Shown in pieces: positions 45,050 to 56,299 of a stretch of DNA of 64,000 bases. Each line of letters opens with the position of its first letter. Positions within the stretch are counted from its first letter, which is position 1. The notes below the pieces were generated by a model. The model saw only the letters and a list, made by a program, of their open reading frames with translations. It was not told where the DNA came from and did not search any database. This DNA comes from Channallabes apus (taxonomy: Eukaryota; Chordata; Actinopteri; Siluriformes; Clariidae), in NCBI GenBank assembly GCA_030522415.1, contig CM060131.1, positions 10,683,203-10,747,202 on the forward strand. The letters are read 5' to 3'. The position numbers and the translations under genes were made by a program.

Positions 45050-47232
45050 TGATGTGGCTTTGAGCACACCGGGCACGTGACTCTTTTCTTACAATCCTTA
45101 ATTAAATGTCCCTCAACTAAGCATCGAAAACAAAGTCCATTCCCTTTTATAAATTCTACTTTATCTTTGTGTGTCTGATCATTGAATTTTACGCAATCAT
45201 CTAAGATTGCGTATGGTCCTCTTTACAATATGCGCACGGTTTAGTGAAAGCGCTAATGTACAGGCATTCTTCATTATAATCGAGTCTTTGTGAATTTTAC
45301 CAACCTGTCTGACCTCGGTTGCAAAGCTGACCCTGGCTTTTCCTTCCTTTTTTGTTTGGGTCCTTGAAGGGATGTGCGACCGTGTTTCTTATCGCTGTTC
45401 ATGGCGTCCAGGTCAGCGAAGAGCGGGTCGGAGTACAGTCTGGCGTGTTGATCTATGAAGTCCACCAGCTGGGCGAACTTGGCTCTCGTCCCGTAGTGCT
45501 GGCGTGCGCACGACTTCCACCTGTTGATCAGCTTGTAGGGCAGTTTCGTAAGAATGGTGTTCATGCACTCGCTGCTGTTCAACTTGTCCATAGATTCACA
45601 GTTTGCCATGGCGTTTTGGCAAGTTGTCAAGAAAGAGGAAAGGGCGCTTAACGCCCTTCCGTCGTCTGTCTTTACGTTTGGCCAATTAGTTACCTTTTGC
45701 TTATAAGCCGCTGTAATTCTCAGCTCGTTTCCGAACCTGTCGCGTAGCAGTTTCTTTGCTCTTGCATACCCATCTGTCATGTGCATGCAGCTCGTTACAA
45801 GGTCTTTGGGTTTCCCTGTGGTGTACAGTTCAAGATAGGACAGCTTATCGATGTCATTGTCAGCTTTGGATTCAACGAAACGTTCAAAGGACAGCATGAA
45901 GGATTTAAACTTGAGCGGGTCTCTGTAAAAGGGAGGAATGCCGCGCTGAGGCAAGGAGGACATCATTTGGCTCCTCGCGAGCAATTCTGTGAGTTCTGCC
46001 TGATGTTGCATTTGGTAATGCACTGTGTCAAGTCCATGACATAGGTAATCATTATCTCGAGTGTCCCTTACGGTGTTTGTCATTTGTGTCTTCGTGCTTA
46101 TGGGCACACCTGAGTGCGCTGCCCCGTAGGGCATTGGCATTTGAGAATATTCAATTCAATTTTATTTATTTGTATAGCGCTTTTAACAATTGACATTGTC
46201 TCAAAACAGCTTTACACAATCAAAAGAATTATTTAAGTTATGAATATATATATATATTATATATAAGAATATGCTGTATCAAAACTCTGACATAGGTGTT
46301 CATTGTTTACAGTGGGGCATTCATTTAGAGTGCTTGCCATTGTGGGTCTGACGCTGATGGGCTCGATTAAACGGGCTGCCTCGCGCCATGGTAGCAGTTC
46401 ATAATATTCCGTAAACGCACTGCTCTCGTAAAGTTCGTTGTATTCCAATTTGGTAAAGTGCGATCCGCTCGATTCATTGATTGAGCTCTCTCTTGGCTGT
46501 CGTCGGCTGTTGTATACTGAATCGGGAAAAGGCGTGCTGCTCGATTCAATGACTGCGCTCTTTCGTGCAGAACATCCTCCGCAGTTTTGACTTCGAAGCG
46601 CTCTTAACTCGGCATCGTGCATCGCGATCGCCGTTTTAATTTCCAACCTTTCTTTTTTTACCTTTAGTTGTGCCTTTAGTTTTGCTTCCTCCACTTCTAG
46701 CTCGTACCATTCATTCAAGGTTGCTACCTTAGCCAGCAGAGCTGCTCTGCTGGCTTCTTCTTTGCGGCGAGATGAGGAAGCTTCATACGTTGCGGACCTT
46801 GTAGATGCTGCTGACACTGCGCTTCTGCGAGGCTCAGCCGCCGCCACTTGTGACACGCTGTCTTCTGATGAGATTTTGTCGTCGCATGTTCAAGACGTCA
46901 TAGAGTGGGCCCTTGGTGTCCGCTATCCAGCAATCCACCATTGCCATAAATGCTGTGCAGCGTTGCATTTCGGGCATGAAACAAGTGTCGTGATCATGTT
47001 CGAGTTCATCTTCATGCATGCACAATGACACCTCAACATTGCTTCTAGTAAATTCTTTTATCAGCTGTTTGTATTTCGGGCTGTACTTGGTTTCAACAGT
47101 ATCTAGGTTGCATACATTGTTCATAAGCGTCTCCATTTCATCGGACATTACAATCAGTTGATCCAACTTGCCTTTTCTTGCTTCCAGAGTTTTGTTAAGC
47201 TTCTCTTTTCTGTTCGCTTCGATGAGCGCCAT
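45050..47232 (-). pseudogene. BEL Gag (DUF1759-type) with zinc knuckle
   Basis: On minus from about 47,232: a helical N-terminus (ALIEANRKEKLNKTLEARKG; EMETLMNNVCNLDTVE), a frame change near 46,850, a Lys/Glu-rich coiled coil (46,780-46,600), then after a 115-bp insertion the DUF1759-like core 46,140-45,274 (YRDPLKFKSFMLSFERFVES, LRDRFGNELRITAAYKQKV). A CCHC knuckle (LCFRCLVEGHLIKDC) and a CPVC motif follow near 45,140-45,060. The 288-codon core is open. Gag here starts almost at the LTR edge because the leader and primer site are deleted. Confidence 0.87.
46151..46265 (-). repeat. LINE 3'-end fragment inserted in BEL gag
   Basis: TCAATTCAATTTT...TTTGTATAGCGC...AAGAATTATTTAAG matches the tail end of the LINE at 12,435-13,623. 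The 7-bp duplication AGAATAT flanks it (46144-46150, 46266-46272). Without the insert the Gag frame continues. An (AT)n stretch lies at its right edge. Confidence 0.85.
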
Positions 47233-47249
47233 CCGGCTCTCTAGCGGGG

Positions 47250-47755
47250 TGCTGGGAGCGTATCTTTGGCTTGCCTTTTTTACTCAGACGAAAAAACTGA
47301 AGTCCGATGATCTCCTTGTCTCTTGTATTTTATTTTCTCAGCATCAAAGAATCAACACTTCATACAGTCGTACAGAGTAAATCCACTGTGGTTACAACAC
47401 CAGTTCCTGTATCAAACGGTTCAAGATTTTCTTTCGCATATAACAACACATTTGCTGTATATATCTGATTACAGTTAGGTTACGGTCAAATGCTTGTGTT
47501 TCCGTAGCCTTCCGCATCTAAACTGAACTTTCTATCAGACGATAGTCATACAAATACATGTAATAGTGGAATGACATCACAGACCAACTTACGATTGTTA
47601 AAATGGATGCTTAACTAACAAGTTCAAAGCTTACGGCTTATGTAATAAACTTAATGCTTAATGCTTAACTAATGAACAGAATAAGATAGAATAAAATGAA
47701 ATAAAAAAAATAAACACAACAACAAATTCATAACAAATACGATATGGCTCTTACA
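47250..47755 (-). repeat. 5' LTR of the BEL element, 3' end deleted
   Basis: Collinear with 30,390-30,880 but lacking about 30-40 bases at the LTR 3' end and all of the primer-binding site. The junction with gag lies near 47,250 (GGGAGCGTATCTTTGGC). On minus it starts TGTAAGAGCC at 47755. Confidence 0.88.
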
Positions 47756-47924
47756 ATTCAGTTCAAGTATCTGCGTTGCTTGTGCATCTATTGAAGTTAT
47801 TTACAAGATCTTGGTGTAAGCATGGTAAATTTGTAATCCAGAAGTTTGCTATCCCATGATTGCCAGGGCTTTCCAACTACTAGACTTCTATATTATTATT
47901 TTTGTTTCTCCTAGAGTTATTTGT

Positions 47925-48135
47925 TATTTGGGGCAAACCGGAGACAACAACAGACGACTTAGCAGTTTAGCCCATGTATCGTGGATGGTAACCCAAACGC
48001 GCAAGTAGCGCGAAGAGGCAGGATAATCACGCAAATTATTTTCAGAACTCTCTCATAATGAGAGCAAGAGTCTACACAAATAAACTCACTTTCTTACAAC
48101 ACACACAGTCAGTCAGGAAGATAAACACAGAATGG
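47925..48135 (-). repeat. Rearranged 3' LTR remnant of gypsy copy 2
   Basis: It shares GTCTACACAAATAAACTC and TTCTTACAACACACAC and the terminal GGGGCAAACCG with the 5' LTR. About 130 bases of unrelated sequence separate those blocks, and the LTR 5' part is missing where Pol runs in. Confidence 0.65.
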
Positions 48136-48139
48136 GAGA

Positions 48140-50660
48140 TGTAGTGAAGGAGTTGTGATGTGAAATAACGGATGAATTTGGAGCGCCGCAGGCAGCTGGA
48201 GCCGGTAGGTGACAGGGTTGATTCGGAGGTGGAAGCGATATGAACCTATAAACCTGGGTGATAGTTTTTTTAATTCGGTGTGGAGGTGTAGATTTCTGGT
48301 TTGTCACCTACGTTGTACAATCGTCCTGGGGGGTATCAACGGTGATGTTGAGTGGCGTAGCGGGTGTTGGCTTGGTGGATGGCTTGGTTGGTTTGTGTCC
48401 ACAGCCACTGACACCTGTGGACCACCTGTTGGGCTGACGGTACATCAACCTCCGGTTCTTGGTGTTCGAACATCGGCGGCTGGAAACCGTGGCATACCTC
48501 AAACAGGCTGAGATTTGTAGCAGATGAGACATGGAGATTGTGTGACAGCTCAGCCCATATGAGGTAGTGAGCCCAGGAGCGCTGATGATCAGTGACGAAG
48601 CATCTCAGATAGCACTCCAGTTGTAGGTTGGCCCGCTCCGTCTGACCGTTGGTCTGGGGATGGTACCCAGAAGATAGGCTACAGGTGGAATTGATCAGAC
48701 GGCAGAAGGCCTTCCAGAACCGGGCAGTGGACTGGGGCCCCCTGTCTAAGACAATGTCTTTAGGGAAGCCATGCAGGCGGAGTCTGACTGGAGTCCGGTG
48801 AGAGCCACCAGGTGCACGGCTTTGGAGAACCGATCTACGATGTCATTATAGTGCTTTTTCCTTCCGATGCCGGCAGGCCTCCGATTAAATAAACAGCAAT
48901 GTGCGTCGAGGGCCACCGAGGGACAGGAAGTTGTTGGAGTTCTCCAGGTGTCGGCTGGTTGGTGTCCTTTTCCGTGGTGCACACTGGGCATGCCTGGATG
49001 AACTCATTGATGTCCCGGGCCATGGAGGGCCACCATGGATGTCTAGCGATAGGTGAGGTGTGGCCCCACTGCATGACTTCGCTTCTCATGGCTGGCGGCA
49101 CGTAGAAACGTCCAGGCGGCGCACCTGCCGGTTCATTCTCCATTGCCTGTGCCTGGCGAACCCTCGTTTTCAAGTCCCAACGGAGAGGCGCAATGATTTT
49201 TGAGGGAGGACTGGTGCAGGTTCCGCCCGGGTGATGTCTTCCTCATGTTGTCAGGAGAGGGCATTGGCCTTGGTGTTTTTGGACCCCGGCCAGTACGACA
49301 GATGGAAATTATAATCTTCAAAAAACCCACCGCGCCTGCCTCAGGTTGAGTTGTTTAAGGTTCCGGATGGTGATCAGGTTCTGGTGATCCGTCGAGTCAA
49401 TGAACGGCTCGCTGGCACCCTGGAGCCAGTGACGCGATTCCTCCAATGACCACTTTATGGCCAACAGCTTGCGGTCCCCTACCCTGTATCACTGTTGAGT
49501 GGGGTCAAACATTTTGGAGAAGAAGTTACAGGGGTGTAACTTCTGGTCTGGACCTCGTTGGGAGAGAACAGCCCCGGCGCCCACATCCGAAGCGTCCACC
49601 TCCACAACGAAGGGTTTGTTGGCATCTGGATGGAGAAGAATAGGAGTGGTGGTGAAGCGATGACAGAGTTCATTGAAGGCAGAGATGGCGGCAGTGTTGA
49701 GGGTGAACTGGTGAGGTGATGGACGAGTCAGAACGGTTAAAGGTGCTGCAACTGTACTGTAGTCCCTGATAAAGTGACGATAGAAGTTTGCAAACCTGTG
49801 GAACCGTTGAAGCTGCTTGAGGGTCTTAGGTAGGGGCCAATGACGTACAACTTCCAGTTTCTGCGGGTCCATGGCCACAACCTGGGGCGAGATGACAAAA
49901 CCCAGGAATGTGGTGGAGCGCTCGTGAAAAGCGCACTACTCCAACTTACAGTACAGTTGATGGGCGAGCAATCTCTCGAGGACCGACCTGACATGTTGGG
50001 TGTGTTCTTTGATAGTTGAATATATGAGGATGTCATCTAAATATGCAAATGCCCACCGCCCTAACATGTCTCTGAGAACATCGTTGATGAAGTGTTGAAA
50101 TGCGGCAGGGGCATTGCAGAGTCCCAATTCGGATAACCAGGCTTTGGTAGTGTCCCATGGGTGTGATGAATGCCGTCTTCCACTCATCGGCCTCTCTGAT
50201 ACACACCAAGTTGTAGGCGTTCCGAAGGTCCAACTTATTAAAGATGGTGCCACCAGAGGGGGCGTCCAGGGCAGAGATGGTAAGAGGCAGTGGGTGTCGA
50301 CTTTTGATGGTAATGTTGTTTAGCCCCCGATAGTCGACACACGGGCGAAGTTCACCGCCTTTCTTATTCACGAAGAAGAACCCTGCTGTGTCGGTGGGTC
50401 AGGAGGAGGGTCTAATGGTGCCTTGGCGCTTGACACGTATTCCTCCATCACCTGCCTCTCAGTGGTTGAGAGGGAGTAGAGATGGCCGCGGTGGGCACAG
50501 AACCCGGCTGAAGGTCTATCGCCAGATCATAGGGGCGATGAGCAGGAAGATGGGTGGCACTTCTTTTGCAGAACACCTCAGCCAGGTCTCGGTAGCTGGG
50601 GGGAATGGTGTTGGTGTCGACGTCAGGGGCCTTGGACTCCCTAGAACACATCCCAGCCGG
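48140..50660 (-). pseudogene. Gypsy pol of copy 2
   Basis: On minus: RT from 50,650 ([17 protein letters not shown]) with [20 protein letters not shown] near 50,310, [12 protein letters not shown] near 50,230 and an intact catalytic [11 protein letters not shown] near 50,040. RNase H follows ([19 protein letters not shown] near 49,590), then integrase with the HHCC region near 49,060, a truncated DDE core (a deletion near 48,835-48,780) and the C-terminal LSPRFIGSYRF and LQLPAALQIHPLFHI blocks near 48,230-48,150. Many frameshifts are present. Confidence 0.85.
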
Positions 50661-50689
50661 TGCCTATAGGCAGAGTTTGGATCAGGTCA

Positions 50690-51571
50690 GTCCCCATTGT
50701 AGAATCCTATTTTGTGTCCAGGATAAGAGGGGGTCGTGTTGTAGCAGCCAGGGGTGTCCGAGGATGATGGGTGGTGATGATATGCAGGTGAGATAAAATT
50801 GGATCCATTCTTGGTGCGTGATGGGTGATGGGTTGAGTCTGAGTGGTGATGGGGATAGATGATAGGGGCCCACCATCGACAGAAGTGATCTGAACCGGCT
50901 GGGATAACATCTCGACTTTTACCCCACATTTTTTGGAGTAAGCAGAGTCAATAAAGTCATCTGCGGCACCGGAGTCGATGAACGCAGTACTTTCGACCTG
51001 TTTGTGGCCAAATTGGTGGTGTACTTTGACCGAGAGACTCCTCCATCTCCTCGTGATGGAGGAGAGTTGGAGGTGACCCGGTGAGTTGCCCTCATTCCTC
51101 ACTGGGCCTGAGTGTTTCCCAGGCGAAGAGGCAGATGGCTTGATGGTGTGCGGCCGACCCACAAGTCCTCCTCGGAATTGTCGTTCCCGTTCTGCAGTGG
51201 TCAAGGAGGCGCGCCCTAATTGCATGGGTTGTCGAGATCCTGTGTCAACCACGGCGAGTGGTGGAGATCCGACAGTTCCTGTGACAGCGGGGTTGAATGC
51301 AGGTCGGGCTTCAGGAATCGGGTGGTGAGAGAAAAAGGAAGAAGGTCGTAGCATGGTGTGTGAAGGTGATGGCGTGGCGGGCGGCAGGGTACAAGGGGCT
51401 GGTTTTGGGCGAGAGAGCAGGCGTTGGTCGATTAGGAGAGCCAGTTGGATAAGGCCCTCCATGTAGCAGGCAGATCTAGCCGTTCAGCTGTTCAATCAAC
51501 TTAGTGTGTCCGTTCACTACATCGCAGAGCTGAGCGTAATCCACTGGGTTAACCTGCTGGCTCTGTCATTC
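50690..51571 (-). pseudogene. Gypsy gag remnant and protease of copy 2
   Basis: After a short Gag N-terminus (51,571-51,480), the frame 51,462-50,707 begins at the Gag C-terminal region (EGLIQLALLIDQRL, QLGRASLTTAERERQF), so the Gag core is deleted. The zinc knuckle expected after the ERER block is also missing. The protease keeps AFIDSGAADDFID near 50,965 with its catalytic Asp-Ser-Gly. This is the reverse of the nested copy, which keeps the Gag core and lacks the protease active site. Confidence 0.82.
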
Positions 51572-51806
51572 TGTCACGGGGCAAACCGTCTACACAAATA
51601 AACTCGCGTTCTTACAACACACACTCAGTAAAATAAACCCAGAAATAGTGAGTACTCATGATTTGGCAGGTAAATGGCGGAACCAGCATGGGCAACTCAA
51701 TGACTGAGTGATGTGATGCGCCATTTTGCCTCCTTTTATGCTTCCTGTGTCGTGACCGTACTACTTCTGCGTCCTAGTGTCGGTAGCGGAGCGAGTGTGC
51801 ATGACA
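51572..51806 (-). repeat. 5' LTR of gypsy copy 2
   Basis: About 235 bp with TG...CA ends (on minus TGTCATGC...CCGTGACA). CCTTTTATGC near 51,732 on the + strand and GGTTTATTTTACTG on minus are A/T blocks of the kind found in LTR promoters. Confidence 0.8.
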
Positions 51807-52580
51807 TTTGTGTCCATTTTTGTTGGTTGATTTGTCTGTTCTCTGTTTCTAGCTGATCCATTTAACGTTTTTGCTGTAACTCTTGTTTTTCTGCATATCT
51901 TGCTCCAGAAGCCTTCTACTTTTTCAGTTTAAGCATTTGTTCTTTGATCTCAATGGTCCATTCTCTGTAGAATTTCACTGCATTTTCTTTCTACATTTTT
52001 TCTGCTGGAAAAAATGTCTCTTATCAATCATTTTATTTTTCCTATAGTTGCCATTTTAGTGTTTACAATTGTTGGTGGTATTTGGTTTGTCTGGTGATAT
52101 TGTGCTTTTTGAATAGTACTCTTTGTCACTTTTCTTTGACTGGTTTATAATGTTTTATCTGACTAAGTGTAGTTATAGCTACCCTTATTTTGTGTACTTT
52201 GTTTTCAATTCAATTTAATTTTGCACTTTGGTGGGTTGACTTTTCTCAGTCTGTTCTTCCTATTTTGTTTGATCCCTAATAGCTGGCAGAGGCATGTTGC
52301 AAAGACATGGTGTTTTATGTTTGTGAAGGACAGCTCTTCTGGGCGTTTGTCTCTTATCTGGTCTATGGCTTTGTTTGCTGTTTCTATGGCTGAGTTTGTG
52401 TGCCAATCACTTTTTATCTTTGGAAATGATGATCTCTGACCTTTTCAAGTTACTTTGGCTATTTTATATTTTCTAAGGATTCTTTCTTTCTTTATAGATG
52501 AAAGATTTTGTTCATTTTGTTTAGAAGTGACTGAAACTTTTCAGCTGCCTTCATAACTGGACTGTTACAAAGTTGATCTC

Positions 52581-52650
52581 TTATTATATTTATTATTATT
52601 ATTATTATTATTATTAAAAATGTATTATTATTATTATTATTATTATTAAT
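52581..52650. repeat. (ATT)n microsatellite, interrupted
   Basis: Two ATT tracts separated by AAAAATGT. Confidence 0.95.
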
Positions 52651-53644
52651 AAAAAAAATAGCATTACAATTATGTAAAACTGTTAAATGAGGTCCATTGT
52701 CACATTTACAGAATTTTGAATGTAGATTTATTTTATATCCCTAATAAACAACCCATGTAAAAGCTTAAGCTACATTAACATATCTAAAACATCAAATTGG
52801 CATTTTACAGCTTTATTGCTTTTGAAATCCTTTGAGTGAGGAAGAACTTTGTTGAAGCATTGAGCTAACTCTCAAAATACATGGTGTCTTGCTGTGGACC
52901 TCAAAATTGATGGTGCTTAAATCTAGACTGTTTTAAATATTTTATAGCTTTAGTAGCTCACACCTCAGTAAATTTCATCATCATGTGTTATTCAGATCCT
53001 GGAAAGCTAATTTTTATTCTGATTACTTTTGAATAACATGTCTGCAAAGATATATTCCAATCATACAGAAGTATGTACAAACTTGTGCATTTTATACCTT
53101 CAAGGACATTTGTAGTGCATTTCTTCCTGGCTCCTCAGCTCTTTAATGTAAACTAGAAGTATGCTTTATGTAATTATGCAAACTCTTTGTAAGCTTACAA
53201 TACAGCAGCCTTACCAAAAAAAATGTATTGCAAATTTTACCTCATTCCATGTTTGACTTATATTTGACTTACATTTGACTTTATATTTGACTTATATTTA
53301 ACTCAGACATACTGTATCTTGCTGACAAGCACTTTGGTCAGCTGAAGCGGTCCTCACTATTCACCCTAGGGACCTGCAGTCTGAGACAATACAGTTCCCA
53401 AATGAGGCAGTGATATAACTTCTCAGGATGCTCATAGTCCCTCAGTAGAATGTACTGTAGTGGGAGGTGAAAATTAGCAGAAAGTAAAAATGCTGATGGA
53501 CTGACTATCGAGCTTGTGTTGACTTATAAGTTGAGGTTCTCTGAGGAACTGAATGCTACGATATTTAAGGTATTGTCCTACTTTTTAAAAAATTATACTT
53601 TACTTATGAATACTTGAGCAATCCTTCCCTCTTTTGGTGGCAAT

Positions 53645-53740
53645 TAAAGGGCAGTGGTGGCTCATACAATTAAGGCTATGGGTTATTGATTGGAAGGTCG
53701 CTCTTGAAGACCCAGCACCACCAGGCTTTTGAGCCCATGC
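53645..53740 (+). repeat. Degenerate SINE family B
   Basis: GGCTCATACAATTAAGGC, GGAAGGTC and the ACCACCAGGCTTTTGAGCCC block follow the order of the 44,262 SINE. The tail is not recognisable. Confidence 0.55.
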
Positions 53741-55129
53741 GGTGCTATAGGGGTGGTTGTATTCTGGCTGATATGCAGTATACAGTACAAATATGTAGTA
53801 TACAGAATATACGTTACAAATAGACTAGTAGAGCTTTGTTTGCTAAATTTCACAGTGGTGTAAGTAAAGAAATTTTGCCAAGTAGCCTAATTCAGCGTCT
53901 TTTGGCAGTAAATCTTCTTTCAACAGCAGGTTAGAGTTAATGCCCTTCCTGATGCAAGCCAGGCTTGAGACTACATGGGCTTGAGACTACACGTGTACAT
54001 TTGTTGCATTGGCCAGGAACCAAACTCACATCTTTTTGATAAATGGAGTCTACCACTGAACCACCAATGCCCAAAATATTTGCTCAGTTCAGTGGTGACA
54101 AATACCTCCACTCTCTTCACCTCACCCACTTTTACAAGCCAGGAATACTTGTCCCATGGCTGATATTAACATAATGTTATTAGCATGGCTGATGATAGGT
54201 TCACCATGTAGCAACAAGCAAGCTGAAAATTGCTGATGAACTGTTCAACTCCAGTGTCTAGCTAATTAATAATGAACACAATGGGTTTGCTTCATGTAAT
54301 ATCATGCATATTGGCTAGGAATGGTTCCTTATAGACAGTAAAAATGTATTAGCAAGTAAAACCACCTTGATGGTAGGCCAGTCATTTAATTTCAACCCTA
54401 TTTATACATATATTTTGTTATTCAGTTTTGTTAAGTTATATGGTAATAATATTCTGCTTTGTCAGTTCTGAATAAAAGTTATTAAACATCATTATACTGT
54501 ATAACTGCACTTTATGTAATAGTACAGTGGAATTAGGTTGGTGGTCAGAATCAGAAAATTATGAATATATTTGGCAAGACAGCGGAAGCAAATACAAAAA
54601 AATTAAAAATAAATCAATTGCCCATGTGCACATTTAAAAAATTAATGGTGAATTGGATTATTAAGAGTTCTTTAAGAGTTCTTTAAGTTTTAGATGTGGT
54701 AACAGTTTAAGGGTTCCTAAAGATAGTCAAACTTAGGAACCATTAAATTTGCAATATTTTTTACATTAGATGATTTAATCAGGCTGTTAACAACAGTTAA
54801 GTTATCCATTATGAAATGCCTACCTAAGGCTTAACACTTTAAAGGCTTATTACTTAAAAGAATCACTCTTTACAAACATGGTGAGCATAAAAACATCCCA
54901 AAAAGCCTAAGATAACAAATATAAAGGGAGATAAAGTACTTTGTACAACAAAAGTAGATCACATCCACTGCATGAAAAGTGGTGTATCTGTACTAGGAAA
55001 CTCCTGTATACACCACTGATTTCCGGAAGTACCTACAAGCACCACTGAGCGTATACATCAAATTACACCAAGCTAGGATACTTACAGATTGATACCAATT
55101 CGGATGTATCTTGCTGAGGAATCCTTCCA

Positions 55130-56290
55130 TGGTACAGCCATTTGTTGCCATGGCAAATAATCAACTCAAGGATTAAGTGGATTATTTGATCACACACTTG
55201 CTGCAGGGGGACACCTCTTGCCAGCGCAATAGATGAGGCAATCCACCTGGTCAAATGAGCCCTGATTGCTATAGGCGAAGTCAAACCACGTGCCTCATAG
55301 GCTTGGGCAATAGCATCTCGCACACAATGTGACAACGTGTAGTGGCGGCCGCCCCCCGGTTGCAGTCCCTGTAGCATATGAAAAGCTGCTCTGACTTATG
55401 CCACTGGCTAGTGCGGTGGATGTAAATCTGAAGATCACGTACAGGGCACAGTAAGTGAAGTCTTTCCTGCTCCGGAGCTGTAAAAGGCGGAGGACAGAAT
55501 GCTTCGAGAACAACTGGGTGCATGGTTGAGAATGGAACTTTCGAAAGATAGTTCAGGTGAGGATTCAGAATAGCTTTGACCAGCCCAGGGGCAAAGTCTA
55601 GGCAGGATGGAGAGACTGACAAAGCCTGCAGATCTCCAATTTTCTTCACAGAAGTAACCGCCATGAGAAGAACCATCTTAAGAGTCAGAAACCTAACAGG
55701 CGCTGACTCTAGTGGTTCAAAAGGGGTGTCAATCAGACCTTCGAGCATAATAGATAAGTCCCCAGAAGGGACTGTGGCTCTAGTGGGTGGCCTGAACAGT
55801 TTAGCTCCATGAATAAAATGGGCAACTAAAGGGTGCTTTCCCACAGAAACCCCATCAGTCAGAACATGACAAGCCAAAATAGCGGCTACGTACTGTACAT
55901 TCTGAGAGCAGAAGGGCATAAGCCCGAGGACAACTTTTCCTGCAGAAACTCCAGCACTGAAACTATTCGCCAGTGGACTGGGTCTACATGTTTTGCCATG
56001 CACCAACTTTCAAATACACTCCATTTGAGGGCATAAGTTTTTCTAGTGGCATGAAGGTTCCAGAGCTCGGGCCGGGGATGAAAAATTGTCCCCTGAGACA
56101 GAAGATCCCTCCTTACTGGAATCACCGACGGTGAGCCGTCGAGGAGAGATATTAGATCCGAGAACCACACTTTGGTCGGCCAACTGGGCGCTATCAGTAA
56201 AAGGCATAAACCCTGTTGACGATCCTCGCCAAGACTCCAGGGAGCAGAGCTATCAGGAAAAACGCATAAAGGCGTAATCTGGGCCACGTA
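55130..56290 (-). pseudogene. DIRS-like tyrosine recombinase
   Basis: Frame 56,287-55,886 (N-terminus) overlaps 56,006-55,281. The latter holds GKHPLVAHFIHGAKLFRPP, PFEPLESAPVRFLTLKM and SVKKIGDLQALSVS, the first catalytic box, in which the family normally has Arg where this copy appears to have Lys. After a frame change near 55,320 comes the HxxR box, AIRAHLTRWIASS, near 55,260. The catalytic Tyr was not located with confidence. Cleavage and rejoining of the circular cDNA would be its role in an active element. Confidence 0.83.
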
Positions 56291-56299
56291 TGGGCCAAG

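Larger units (their letters stand above)
30366..47755 (-). mobile_element. BEL/Pao LTR retrotransposon carrying three large insertions
   Basis: Two LTRs of the same family bound the element: 5' LTR at 47,250-47,755 and 3' LTR at 30,366-30,880, both on minus. Internal order on minus is Gag (47,232-45,000), protease (about 44,900-44,565, resuming 40,641-40,316), RT (37,075-36,325), RNase H (32,368-31,823) and integrase remnants (31,500-31,070). Flanks ATTCC (30361-30365) and ATTCA (47756-47760) fit a 5-bp duplication with one change. The 17 kb span is mostly guests: a LINE, a gypsy copy and a TA-flanked transposon. RT and the integrase core also have deletions. Confidence 0.92.
47925..51806 (-). 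mobile_element. Gypsy element, second copy, inside the R4-like LINE
   Basis: Flanked by TTTGT (47920-47924, 51807-51811). The 5' LTR is 51,806-51,572 on minus (TGTCATGCACAC...GCCCCGTGACA). The 3' LTR is a rearranged remnant at about 47,925-48,135. Gag is largely deleted, while protease and RT keep their catalytic motifs. It is the same family as the copy at 37,081-40,310. Confidence 0.87.
29490..52450 (-). mobile_element. R4/Rex6-like LINE, split by BEL and gypsy insertions
   Basis: LINE sequence survives in three minus-strand pieces: about 52,450-51,812 (N-terminal ORF, for example RDKRPEELSFTNIKHH), 47,919-47,756, and 30,365-29,490. The last piece holds RT motifs (NPKNYSP and VYKHLEGNNLLP near 30,200-30,300; CLDRYKISSILIQFL near 30,010) and a C-terminal restriction-like endonuclease region with IPWDVPIQTD near 29,770 and a PMGIGALGF block near 29,560. 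These fit the R4/Dong/Rex6 group; exact clade is tentative. All pieces carry stops. It is the outermost, hence oldest, member of the nest. Confidence 0.65.
52451..55062. other. Spacer without recognised gene
   Basis: AT-rich. It contains an (ATT)n tract (52,581-52,650), short TATTTGACTTA tandem repeats near 53,255-53,300 and a decayed SINE near 53,645. No coding motif is seen. Confidence 0.45.
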
